Shown here one piece after another: positions 8,372-17,535 of a stretch of 64,000 bases of DNA. The notes below the pieces were generated by a model. The model had not been told where the DNA came from. It did not search any database and was given only the letters and a program-made list of their open reading frames with translations. Source of the DNA: Akkermansia muciniphila (GTDB taxonomy: Bacteria > Verrucomicrobiota > Verrucomicrobiia > Opitutales > Opitutaceae); NCBI GenBank assembly GCA_945888375.1, contig CAMCZZ010000003.1:124001-188000 (forward strand). Direction: 5' to 3'. Made by a program: the position numbers and the translations under genes. The first letter of the stretch is position 1. Each line of letters starts with the position of its first letter.

Positions 8372-8884
8372 TCAGGTTCCGTGGCAACCACAGCCCTCGC
8401 CGCAGTCCTTTTCCCCGTCGGCACCGTCCGCGCCATGCGCATGACCATGGGCGCACTCCTCATCGGTCGCCGCTCGCACCGCGAGCACTTCGACCTCAAA
8501 ATTCAAATCCACCCCGGCCAGCGGGTGGTTGGCGTCGAGGAGCAACTCCTCGCCCTCCACTCCACGCACCGTGACGATGGGCGCGAAGGCATCCTCGCCC
8601 GCGCGGAACTGATCCCCCGGCTGCACCTCGCCCTCAATGGGCAAAAGCGATTTTAATACGCGCTGCACCTGGGTTTCGTCGCGTTCACCGTAGGCCTTGG
8701 CCGCCGGCACGCCGATCTCCGCCCGCGTCCCGACCGCCAACCCGCGCAGCCCCTCCTCGAGGCCCTCCACGATCTGCCCGCCGCCCTCGAGGTAGGAAAT
8801 CGGCTCCCCGCCGATGGAGGCGTCCAGGATGCGCCCATCCGCATCGCGCAGGGTATAGTGAAAGGTGACGACGTTGCGACTCAT
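8372..8884 (-). CDS. slyD: SlyD-like FKBP-type peptidyl-prolyl isomerase
   Basis: A 170-residue protein from the ATG at 8884; a frame to 8932 only adds a Gly/Ala-rich extension. The sequence begins MSRNVVTFHYTLRDADGRIL and continues with PISYLEGGGQIVEGLEEGLR, the FKBP active-site strand plus the insert-in-flap arrangement of SlyD (VQRVLKSLLPIEGEVQPGDQ to LAGVDLNFEVEVL). The tail is rich in His, Cys and Asp (EECAHGHAHGADGADG and KDCGEGCGCHG), the metal-binding tail typical of SlyD, which delivers nickel and acts as a folding helper. It heads a two-gene unit with the FAD oxidoreductase. Confidence 0.9.
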   Translation of the reverse strand: MSRNVVTFHYTLRDADGRILDASIGGEPISYLEGGGQIVEGLEEGLRGLAVGTRAEIGVPAAKAYGERDETQVQRVLKSLLPIEGEVQPGDQFRAGEDAFAPIVTVRGVEGEELLLDANHPLAGVDLNFEVEVLAVRAATDEECAHGHAHGADGADGEKDCGEGCGCHGT

Positions 8885-8953
8885 GTCCACCGAGCCGAGC
8901 ACACCCGCGCCCGCCCCGCCAGCCCTTATCACCCTTCTCGAAGAGACAATTTA

Positions 8954-9035
8954 ACCACGGATTTCACGGATGGGCACGGATACAAACCAACCCTTACCCA
9001 AGTGTTTATCCGTGAAAATCCGTGCCATCCGTGGT
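8954..9035. repeat. Palindromic repeat built from CACGGAT units
   Basis: Two 28-base arms, at 8954-8981 and 9008-9035, are inverted relative to each other. Each begins with ACCACGGAT and carries two further CACGGAT units. It fills the gap between the FKBP gene start and the 3' end of the ABC permease gene. The same design, a long inverted pair with short internal direct repeats, flanks the GxxExxY gene nearby. Confidence 0.75.
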
Positions 9036-9058
9036 CCACCCCGCCGCCCTTCTCCCCC

Positions 9059-11611
9059 TCAGCCCTCCGCCCTCAAGACCTCCAGCGGCGGCCTCCGGGC
9101 CACGCCGCGCTGGGTCAACAAACCCACCCCCACGGTCAAACCCACCACGCCCGCCACCGTGCCCACCAGCGGCCCCCACGGCAGGGTCGGCGGCGCTTCG
9201 AAGACCCACGTCGCCACCGCCGCGCCGCCGCCCAGCGCCAAGACCGCTCCGGTCACGCCCGCCATCAAGCCCAGCGCGACCAACTCCACCACCAACGCCG
9301 TCCGCACCTGCGCCGCGCTTGCCCCCAAGGTGCGTAGCAGCACCGCCTCGCGCACCCGTTGATCCCGCCCCGCCGCCAGCGTGCCGGCCAACACCACCAC
9401 GCCGGTCGCGAGCGTGAAGAGCGCGATGAACCGCACCGCCAGCTCGGCCTTGCCGAAAACCGTGTCCAGCGACTCGATGACCAGCCCGAGATCGAGGATG
9501 GAGACGTTGGGAAAGGCCGTCGCCACCCCGCGCTGCACCCGCGCATTCAGCCCGGTATCCGCCGCCCGCGCGGCCATGACGTGGAACTTCGGCGCGCCCT
9601 CCAGCACCCCGGTCGGGAACAACACGAAAAAATTGGGCGCCATCCGCCGCCACTCGACCTCGCGCAGACTCGCCACCCGCGTGCGCAGCGCCACGCCCTG
9701 CACGTCCCACTCCAGCTCATCGCCCAGCTCGATGCGCAGATCCTTCGCCAGGCCCTGCTCGACCGACACCGGCACCACCTCGCCGCCCGCTCCCTGCTCC
9801 CACTTACCCACCCACTCGCCCGCGACGACCTTCTCCGTGTCCGCCGGCGCCTCCCGGTAGCTCGAGCGATACTCGCGCCGCAGCGTCCAGCCCGGCACGC
9901 CCGCCGCGCGGTCCTTCAACACCTCCTCCACTGTCCGTCCCTTGAGCCGCGCCAGCCGCATGGTCACGATCGGCGCCTCCGCCGCGACCGGCGCGCCGAG
10001 TTCGGTCAGCTTCGCCCGAAGCCCGTCCACCTGGTCGTCCTGCACGTCGAAAAACATCAGATTGGGCCGATCCGCCTGCCCCGCGAAACGGATCTGCCCG
10101 AGCAGCGCCGCCCGCGAAAACGCCAGCGTGAGCAACAAAAACGCCCCCAAGCCCAGCGCCACCACCAGCCGCCCGGTGCGATTGCCCGGCCGGTGCAGAC
10201 TGGCCAGCCCCTGCCGCACCGCGAAGGGCAACGCGCGCACCGCCGCGAGACTCCCCGCGCGCTTCGCCGCCCACGTCACGAGCCAGGCCACCCCGGCCAG
10301 CGCCAGCCCCGCCGCGGCCAGCCCGCCCGAGAAGGCCAGCCCGTTCCGCCACCCCCCGCCGAGCCAAGCGGTCATGCCGAGCACGACCGCGACCAGCGTC
10401 GCTAGTGCGGCCAGCCGCCACGGATCCCTCCCGCCCGCCGGCGGCGTGACCGCCCGCAGCACCGCCAGCGGTGACACCCGTCGCACTGCCAGCAACGGCA
10501 CCAGGGTGCAGAGCACGCTCAGCCCGGCGCCGATGACACCCGCCCGCGCCACCTCGACCCAGCGCACCACGAAGCCGGCCGCGTCCACCGGCAAAAAATC
10601 GCGCACCATCACGCCCAGCCCGGCCTGCAGGGCCGCGCCCGCCAGCGCGCCGACCGAGCCCCCCGCCACTCCGACCGCGGCGCCCTGAACCAGAAAGACT
10701 CCTAGCCCCAGCCCCGCGCCCGCCCCGAGGCAGCGCAGCACCGAGACCGTGGCGAGTTTGCGCTGCACCAGCGCGTGCATGGCCGCCGCCACTCCGACCG
10801 CACCCAGTAGCAAGGCCACCAAACCAGTGAGGCGGAGAAACGCATTTACGTTCTCCAACGCCCGCCCCAGCTCGCGTTTGCGTTCACCGACCGTATCCGC
10901 GTTGAGCCGCAAGGCGCGCAGCGCGTCGCGTTCCCCTTTCACCAACGCCTCCACGTCCGTCCCCTCGGGAAAACGAAAATGCGTGCGGTAGCGGGCCAGC
11001 GAGCCCGGCCCAAGCAGGCCCGCTCCCTCCAGCCCGGCCCGGGAAACGAGCACGCGCGGCGAGAGCAGGGCCACCGCCGCCGACTCGCCGGGGAGCTTGC
11101 GCAATGCGCCCGCCACCAGGAAATCCTTCCGCCCCAACCGCACCGTCGCGCCCGCGCCGAGCCCGAACTGCTTCATCAGGGTCTCCTCGATCAACACCGC
11201 ATCGCCCGCCGCCAGCAGCGCCTGCGCCCCCGCCGGCTCGCTCACGACGTCGCCGTAAAAGGGATACCCGGCGTCCGTGGCGCGCACCGTGACCAGCCGC
11301 GAGGCCGTCACTGCCCCAGCCGCGTCGGGCACGGCGAGCATGGAGGCGAAGGCGACTTCCCGGGCGGTCTCGCCGCCCAGCCGGGCGAGGAGCGCATCGG
11401 ACCCGGCGTCGGGCGCAGTGCGCGACTCGACCACCAGATCGGCCCCGAGCAGAGCCCGCGCCTGTTGGTCGATGGCAGCGCGGATGTTGGCCCCCAGCGA
11501 ACCGGTCGCGGCCAGCGCCGCCACCCCGGCCACCACCGCCAGCGCGGTGAGCGCCAGCCGCCCGAGCGAGGCCCGGGCGTCCCGCCAGGCGAATTTGAAG
11601 AGAAAGATCAT
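9059..11611 (-). CDS. ybbP: FtsX-family ABC transporter permease (YbbP-like)
   Basis: An 850-residue inner-membrane protein from the ATG at 11611 (MIFLFKFAWRDARASLGRLA). The frame extends 12 codons further but that part lies in an inverted repeat. It has an N-terminal membrane segment, a large periplasmic MacB-like domain, several central helices and a second FtsX domain near the C-terminus (RFIALFTLATGVVVLAGTLA, then REAVLLRTLGASAAQVRTAL). It ends RPPLEVLRAEG, as usual for this family. With the ATPase at 12075-12782 it forms an E. coli YbbAP-type exporter divergent from a TesA-like esterase, the same arrangement as in E. coli. The exported substrate is unknown. Confidence 0.88.
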   Translation of the reverse strand: MIFLFKFAWRDARASLGRLALTALAVVAGVAALAATGSLGANIRAAIDQQARALLGADLVVESRTAPDAGSDALLARLGGETAREVAFASMLAVPDAAGAVTASRLVTVRATDAGYPFYGDVVSEPAGAQALLAAGDAVLIEETLMKQFGLGAGATVRLGRKDFLVAGALRKLPGESAAVALLSPRVLVSRAGLEGAGLLGPGSLARYRTHFRFPEGTDVEALVKGERDALRALRLNADTVGERKRELGRALENVNAFLRLTGLVALLLGAVGVAAAMHALVQRKLATVSVLRCLGAGAGLGLGVFLVQGAAVGVAGGSVGALAGAALQAGLGVMVRDFLPVDAAGFVVRWVEVARAGVIGAGLSVLCTLVPLLAVRRVSPLAVLRAVTPPAGGRDPWRLAALATLVAVVLGMTAWLGGGWRNGLAFSGGLAAAGLALAGVAWLVTWAAKRAGSLAAVRALPFAVRQGLASLHRPGNRTGRLVVALGLGAFLLLTLAFSRAALLGQIRFAGQADRPNLMFFDVQDDQVDGLRAKLTELGAPVAAEAPIVTMRLARLKGRTVEEVLKDRAAGVPGWTLRREYRSSYREAPADTEKVVAGEWVGKWEQGAGGEVVPVSVEQGLAKDLRIELGDELEWDVQGVALRTRVASLREVEWRRMAPNFFVLFPTGVLEGAPKFHVMAARAADTGLNARVQRGVATAFPNVSILDLGLVIESLDTVFGKAELAVRFIALFTLATGVVVLAGTLAAGRDQRVREAVLLRTLGASAAQVRTALVVELVALGLMAGVTGAVLALGGGAAVATWVFEAPPTLPWGPLVGTVAGVVGLTVGVGLLTQRGVARRPPLEVLRAEG

Positions 11612-11623
11612 CGGAAAGGGTTG

Positions 11624-11651
11624 CCCACGGAACACACGAAAGGGCACGAAA
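11624..11651. repeat. Left inverted repeat of the GxxExxY cassette
   Basis: 28 bases containing ACACACGAAAGG and GCACGAAA; 25 of 28 positions match the right arm in inverted orientation. Confidence 0.85.
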
Positions 11652-11653
11652 GT

Positions 11654-12040
11654 TCAGACCACGATTCTCTCCCACTCGACCTTGGGATGGTGTCCGAAAT
11701 TAACCAATAATCCGACCCGCAGTCCTGTGGCGTGGAGATAGTTGATTACCTGCGCCCGATGCTCGTCGGCCAAACTCGAAACCGCCTTCAACTCCACCAA
11801 CACGCCGCCATAACAAATCAAATCGGGCCGGTAGGTCTGTTTGAGCGGACGGCCCTTGTAACCCAGGGCGAGCTCCGGCTGCGCGACAAAGGGGACGGCC
11901 TTATCCTGAAGCTCCAGCTCCAGACACTCCTGGTAGACGGCCTCCAAAAACCCGCATCCTTTGTCCTTATAAACCTCAAAACACGCGCCCATCACCTGAT
12001 AACATTCGTCCTTCAGAATCAGCTCCGGGTTGGTCTTCAT
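11654..12040 (-). CDS. GxxExxY protein
   Basis: A 128-residue protein with the signature segment KDKGCGFLEAVYQECLELEL, which contains the diagnostic G-x-x-E-x-x-Y (GFLEAVY). Later motifs LICYGGVLVELKAVSSLADE and AQVINYLHATGLRVGLLVNF also fit; E-L-K resembles the PD-(D/E)xK nuclease fold proposed for this family. The biochemical role is not established. The family is known from intervening sequences in some bacterial 23S rRNA genes and as scattered single genes. Here the ATG follows the right inverted repeat directly and the stop precedes the left one. The gene is low in G+C for this window, consistent with recent insertion. Confidence 0.9.
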   Translation of the reverse strand: MKTNPELILKDECYQVMGACFEVYKDKGCGFLEAVYQECLELELQDKAVPFVAQPELALGYKGRPLKQTYRPDLICYGGVLVELKAVSSLADEHRAQVINYLHATGLRVGLLVNFGHHPKVEWERIVV

Positions 12041-12068
12041 TTTCGTGTCCTTTGGTGTGTTTCGTGGG
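12041..12068. repeat. Right inverted repeat of the GxxExxY cassette
   Basis: 28 bases beginning TTTCGTGTCCTTTGG and ending TTTCGTGGG; near-perfect inverted copy of 11624-11651. It abuts the GxxExxY start codon. Confidence 0.85.
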
Positions 12069-12074
12069 CCATCT

Positions 12075-12782
<708 letters not shown>

Positions 12783-12794
12783 GGAGCGTGCGAG

Positions 12795-12830
12795 GTTGCG
12801 CAGCAAACGTCTAAGGCCACGTTTCGCAAC
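12795..12830. promoter_or_regulatory. Palindrome in the divergent ybbA/tesA promoter region
   Basis: GTTGCG and AAACGT (12795-12810, separated by 4 bases) mirror ACGTTTCGCAAC (12819-12830). The two genes are only 58 bases apart, so this palindrome lies in the shared control region and could bind a dimeric regulator or simply form a hairpin. Confidence 0.35.
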
Positions 12831-12840
12831 GCCCGACGCC

Positions 12841-13506
12841 ATGAACCCTCGCCTCTTCCTTGTCCTCGCCCTGCTCCTCGGCCCGCTCCTCGCGCCGCGC
12901 CCCGCTCGCGCCGCCGAGCCGGTCGCACCGGCCGCCCGCACCATCCTCGTCCTCGGCGACAGCCTGACCTTCGGCTACGGCCTGCCCGACCCCGCCACCC
13001 AGGCCTATCCCGGCCTGCTCCAGCAAAAACTCGAGGCCCGCGCCGCCGCCGCCGGGCCCAGTGCGCCCCGCTGGCGGGTAGTCAACGCCGGCGTCTCCGG
13101 CGACACCACCTCCGGCGGCCTGCGCCGCGTCGATTGGGTCTCCCGCCAGCCCATCGCGATCCTCGTGCTCGCCCTCGGCAGCAATGACGGCCTGCGCGGC
13201 CTCGACCCCGCCCTGATCGAGGCCAACCTCGCCGCCATCGGGGATCGCCTCACGGCGAAACACCCCGGCCTGCGCGTGCTTTTGGTCGGCCAACGCATGC
13301 CGGTGAGCATGGGCGATTACGCCGCGCGTTTCGACGCGGTTTTTCCCGCCCTTGCCGCCACCCGCGGCTGGGCCTTCGCGCCCTTCCTGCTCGAAGGCGT
13401 GGGCGGCGTGCCGGCGATGAACCAGGCCGACGCCATCCACCCGAACGAGGCCGGCCACGTCCGCATGGCGGAGACCGTCTGGGCCGCGCTCGCCCCGCTG
13501 CTGTAG
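12841..13506 (+). CDS. tesA: GDSL arylesterase / lysophospholipase (TesA-like)
   Basis: A 221-residue protein from the ATG at 12841, with a signal peptide ending around RPARA, so periplasmic. SGNH-hydrolase blocks are all present: LVLGDSLTFGYG (nucleophile Ser), VNAGVSGDTTSGG, ALGSNDGLRG (oxyanion Asn) and DAIHPNEAGH (Asp and His of the triad). TesA hydrolyses acyl esters, lysophospholipids and acyl-CoA thioesters. It is divergent from ybbA, as in E. coli. The longer frame from 12733 overlaps ybbA and was not used. Confidence 0.93.
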   Translation: MNPRLFLVLALLLGPLLAPRPARAAEPVAPAARTILVLGDSLTFGYGLPDPATQAYPGLLQQKLEARAAAAGPSAPRWRVVNAGVSGDTTSGGLRRVDWVSRQPIAILVLALGSNDGLRGLDPALIEANLAAIGDRLTAKHPGLRVLLVGQRMPVSMGDYAARFDAVFPALAATRGWAFAPFLLEGVGGVPAMNQADAIHPNEAGHVRMAETVWAALAPLL

Positions 13507-13524
13507 GCCCCCGCCCTCGCCACC

Positions 13525-13538
13525 CCAGCCGGGGCTGG
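13525..13538. terminator. Small hairpin between convergent genes
   Basis: CCAGCC-GG-GGCTGG lies between the tesA stop and the metY stop. No clear T-run follows in either direction, so termination activity is uncertain. Confidence 0.3.
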
Positions 13539-13590
13539 CCAAGGGTGAAGCGCGCGACCAGACCTCTGGCCCGGCCGCGCCCGCCCGCCT

Positions 13591-14910
<1,320 letters not shown>

Positions 14911-14988
14911 TCAAATCGCGTCGGCAAAAGGCCGCGCCCGGAACGCCACGCCCCCGCCGGTCACCCGGTCAAAGTAGACCGCCCTCCG

Positions 14989-15726
14989 TCAGCGTGACTT
15001 AAGATCCGCCGACTCGCACTCGTCCGCCTCCTCGCGTTCCCCGATCACCACCCGCGTGTCGCAGAGGTAGTCGTGGAGAGAGCGTTTCTTGTCGTCGAAG
15101 GCCGCCATGACGTAGCCAGCGAAAAAGATGATCGTGCTGAGCGTCTCCGCGAAATACCGCCCCACCACCCGCGCCGTGCCCACCCGCCCGCCGTCCGCCC
15201 GCACCACCCGCAGGCCGAGCATGCGCTTGCCCGGCGTGGCCTCGTGGCGAGCCATGAAATAGGCCGTGTAGCCGACCGCGATGAGCGTGTTGATCGGCGC
15301 CGTCCAGGCCAGCAGCCGCAAAAAATCCTCCCAATCCCGAGGCGCGGGAACAACGCCATTGAAGACTGTGCCCACCACCGCCCGCTCGACCAGCAGCGCG
15401 ATGCCGTAGAGCAGCACGCCGTCGATAAACTTGGCCAGAAACCGCACCCAAAAACCGGCAAACCGCGGCCCGACCACGGCCTCGACCCGCACAGGTTCCA
15501 CTTGCGCGGCGCTCTCCTCGGCCGGCAAGGGCGGCGGCGTGGCGGAGGGCAGCACCGGCGGCACGCCCAACTCGTCCACGAGCGAGGCACGCGTCCAGGC
15601 CGAGAGCCCGACCCGCCAGACGAGGGTGCCCCCGTCGATGTCGCCGGCCGCGATGCGCGTATCCAGCTCCGCCCGCTCGACCGGCCCGGTCCGCTCCCCG
15701 TCTTTTACGAAATACCACAATGCCAT
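14989..15726 (-). CDS. RDD-family membrane protein with N-terminal GYF_2-like domain
   Basis: A 245-residue protein from the ATG at 15726 (MALWYFVKDGERTGPVERAE). Residues 1-55 resemble the GYF_2 domain (WYF...G..GPV....L and TLVWRVGLSAWTRASLV), followed by a Pro-rich linker. The RDD domain then has FWVRFLAKFIDGVLLYGIAL, a middle helix, and ATPGKRMLGLRVVRADGGRV before a third helix. RDD proteins are small inner-membrane proteins, some involved in ion transport; the role here is unknown. The last part has DDKKRSLHDYLCDTRVV, usual for the family. Confidence 0.85.
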   Translation of the reverse strand: MALWYFVKDGERTGPVERAELDTRIAAGDIDGGTLVWRVGLSAWTRASLVDELGVPPVLPSATPPPLPAEESAAQVEPVRVEAVVGPRFAGFWVRFLAKFIDGVLLYGIALLVERAVVGTVFNGVVPAPRDWEDFLRLLAWTAPINTLIAVGYTAYFMARHEATPGKRMLGLRVVRADGGRVGTARVVGRYFAETLSTIIFFAGYVMAAFDDKKRSLHDYLCDTRVVIGEREEADECESADLKSR

Positions 15727-15806
15727 AATCCACGCACCTTGCCCACCCCGCCCCACCCTTGGCAACCCGCGTTTGCCTTTAACCGTCGCCGCGCTCAGCT
15801 CCCGCC

Positions 15807-17459
15807 ATGGCCTCCCGCGACTCCGCCCACTTCCTCGCCCGCCTCGCCGCCACCCTCGCCGCGCTCGCGCTTTTGTTCACGGCGACCGCCTGCCGTCCGC
15901 GCCAGACCCCGGTCGAGCAGGCCCGCGCCGACCAAACACTCCTCCTCGGCAACGGCGCCGAGCCCGGCGACCTCGATCCCCACCTCGCCACCGCCCTGAC
16001 CGAGTTCAACATCATGCTCGCCCTCGGCGAAGGCCTCACCGCGCTCGACGAGACCACCGGCGAGCCCGTGCCCGCCGCCGCCGCGTCGTGGGACGTCTCC
16101 GCCGACGGCCTGCGCTACACCTTCCACCTTCGCCCCGAGGCCCGCTGGTCCAACGGCGACGCGGTCCGCGCCTCGGATTTTGTGTTCTCCTTCGAACGCA
16201 TCCTCCGCCCCGCCCTCGCTTCCGAATACGCCTACATGCTGTTCCCCCTGCGCGGCGCCGAGGCCTTCAACGCCGGCACCACCACCGACTTCGCCACCGT
16301 CGGCGCCACCGCCCCCGACGATCGCACCCTCGTGGTCGAACTCGCCGCGCCCACCCCCTACTTCCTCGGCCTGATCGCCCACCAAGCCTGGTTCCCCGTC
16401 CACCCGCCCACCATCCTGCGCTTCGGCAAGATCGACCAGCGCGGCACCGCCTGGACCCGTCCGGAAAACCACGTCGGCAACGGCCCCTACCGCCTCGCCG
16501 CCTGGGTGCCGAACGACCGCATCGAGGTCGTGCGCGACACCCTCCACCACTCCGACCCCGCCGTCGGCCCGCGCCGCGTGGTGTTTTTCCCGACCGACAA
16601 CACCGCCGCCGACGAGTCCGCCTACCGCGCCGGCCAGCGCCACGTCACCTACGACCTGCTGCCCGACCGCATCGCCACCTACCGCGCCCAGTCCCCCTCG
16701 CCCCTGCGCATCGACCCCCAGCTCGAAACCGCCTACCTGCGCTTCAACACCACCCGCCCGCCGCTGAACGACGCCCGCGTGCGCCGCGCCCTCGCCCTCG
16801 CCGTCGACCGCGTAGCCCTCGCCGGCTCCGTCCTGCTCGGTTCCCGCCTGCCCGCCACCCACTTCGTCCCGCCCGGCCTCGGCGCCTACCGCTCGCCTCT
16901 CGGCCAGGTCCGTGACGTCGCCGCCGCCCGCGCCCTCCTCGCCGAGGCCGGTTTCCCCGAAGGCAAGGGTTTCCCCCGCCTCGAGCTCCTGACCAACACC
17001 GACCCGGTCAACACCCGCATCCTCGAAGCCGTCCAGGCCATGTGGAAACGCGAGCTCGGCATCGACGTCGCCCTCGTTTCCCAGGACTTCCGCGTCTACC
17101 TCGATAACCTCAAGGGCCTGCGCTACGACATCGCCCGCTCCCGCTGGGTCGGCGACTACAACGACCCCAACACCTTCCTCGACATGTATGTGACTGCCGG
17201 CGGCAACAACCAGACCGGCTGGTCCGTCCCCGCCTACGACCGCCTCATCGCCGACGCCGCCCGCACCGCCGCCCCGGCCGAGCGCCTCGCCCTTCTGCAA
17301 CAGGCCGAAAGCCTGCTGCTGACCGAGGCCCCCATCGCCCCGCTCTACTTCGGCGCCCGCGTCCACCTCCTCCACCCCGACGTCATCGGCTGGCACGGCT
17401 CCCTCCTCGGCGTCCGCCGCTACCAGACCCTCCGCCTCGCCCCCGCCGTGTCGAACTGA
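15807..17459 (+). CDS. Peptide ABC transporter substrate-binding lipoprotein (OppA-like)
   Basis: A 550-residue SBP of solute-binding family 5. The signal peptide ends in a lipobox (LLFTATAC, acylated Cys29). Typical blocks follow: AEPGDLDPHLATAL-like start, GLTALDETTGEPVPAAAASW, YTFHLRPEARWSNGDAVRAS, VGNGPYRLAAWVPNDRIEVV, and VRRALALAVDR. It binds oligopeptides in the periplasm for import. The matching permease and ATPase genes are not adjacent, so it is an orphan SBP. The next gene starts 76 bases downstream on the same strand. Confidence 0.92.
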   Translation: MASRDSAHFLARLAATLAALALLFTATACRPRQTPVEQARADQTLLLGNGAEPGDLDPHLATALTEFNIMLALGEGLTALDETTGEPVPAAAASWDVSADGLRYTFHLRPEARWSNGDAVRASDFVFSFERILRPALASEYAYMLFPLRGAEAFNAGTTTDFATVGATAPDDRTLVVELAAPTPYFLGLIAHQAWFPVHPPTILRFGKIDQRGTAWTRPENHVGNGPYRLAAWVPNDRIEVVRDTLHHSDPAVGPRRVVFFPTDNTAADESAYRAGQRHVTYDLLPDRIATYRAQSPSPLRIDPQLETAYLRFNTTRPPLNDARVRRALALAVDRVALAGSVLLGSRLPATHFVPPGLGAYRSPLGQVRDVAAARALLAEAGFPEGKGFPRLELLTNTDPVNTRILEAVQAMWKRELGIDVALVSQDFRVYLDNLKGLRYDIARSRWVGDYNDPNTFLDMYVTAGGNNQTGWSVPAYDRLIADAARTAAPAERLALLQQAESLLLTEAPIAPLYFGARVHLLHPDVIGWHGSLLGVRRYQTLRLAPAVSN

Positions 17460-17535
17460 GTCCCGAGATGCGTGGAAACCCCACTCCGCGCTTGACGCAA
17501 ACCAGTGGCTCGGGAGCTTGGCCGTAAGCCTTCCC

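Larger units (their letters stand above)
11624..12068. mobile_element. Inverted-repeat-bounded GxxExxY cassette inside the ybbA-ybbP operon
   Basis: Two 28-base inverted repeats (11624-11651 and 12041-12068) match at 25 of 28 positions and enclose exactly one gene. The left arm starts CCCACGGAACACACGAAA and the right arm is its near-complement. One end lies 12 bases from the permease ATG and the other 6 bases from the ATPase stop codon, so the cassette sits cleanly between two operon partners. Composition inside is A+T-richer than the neighbours. No transposase is encoded; any movement would need help in trans. Mobility is inferred, while the repeats are seen directly. Confidence 0.7.

Noticed and set aside
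8356..8499. Longer N-terminus for the FAD oxidoreductase
   Set aside because: It overlaps the FKBP gene and adds an Arg/Met-rich tail before the dinucleotide-binding strand; the ATG at 8355 gives the normal start.
9359..10405. 348-codon plus-strand open frame with Arg/His/Pro-rich translation
   Set aside because: Antisense to the ABC permease gene and without any recognisable domain.
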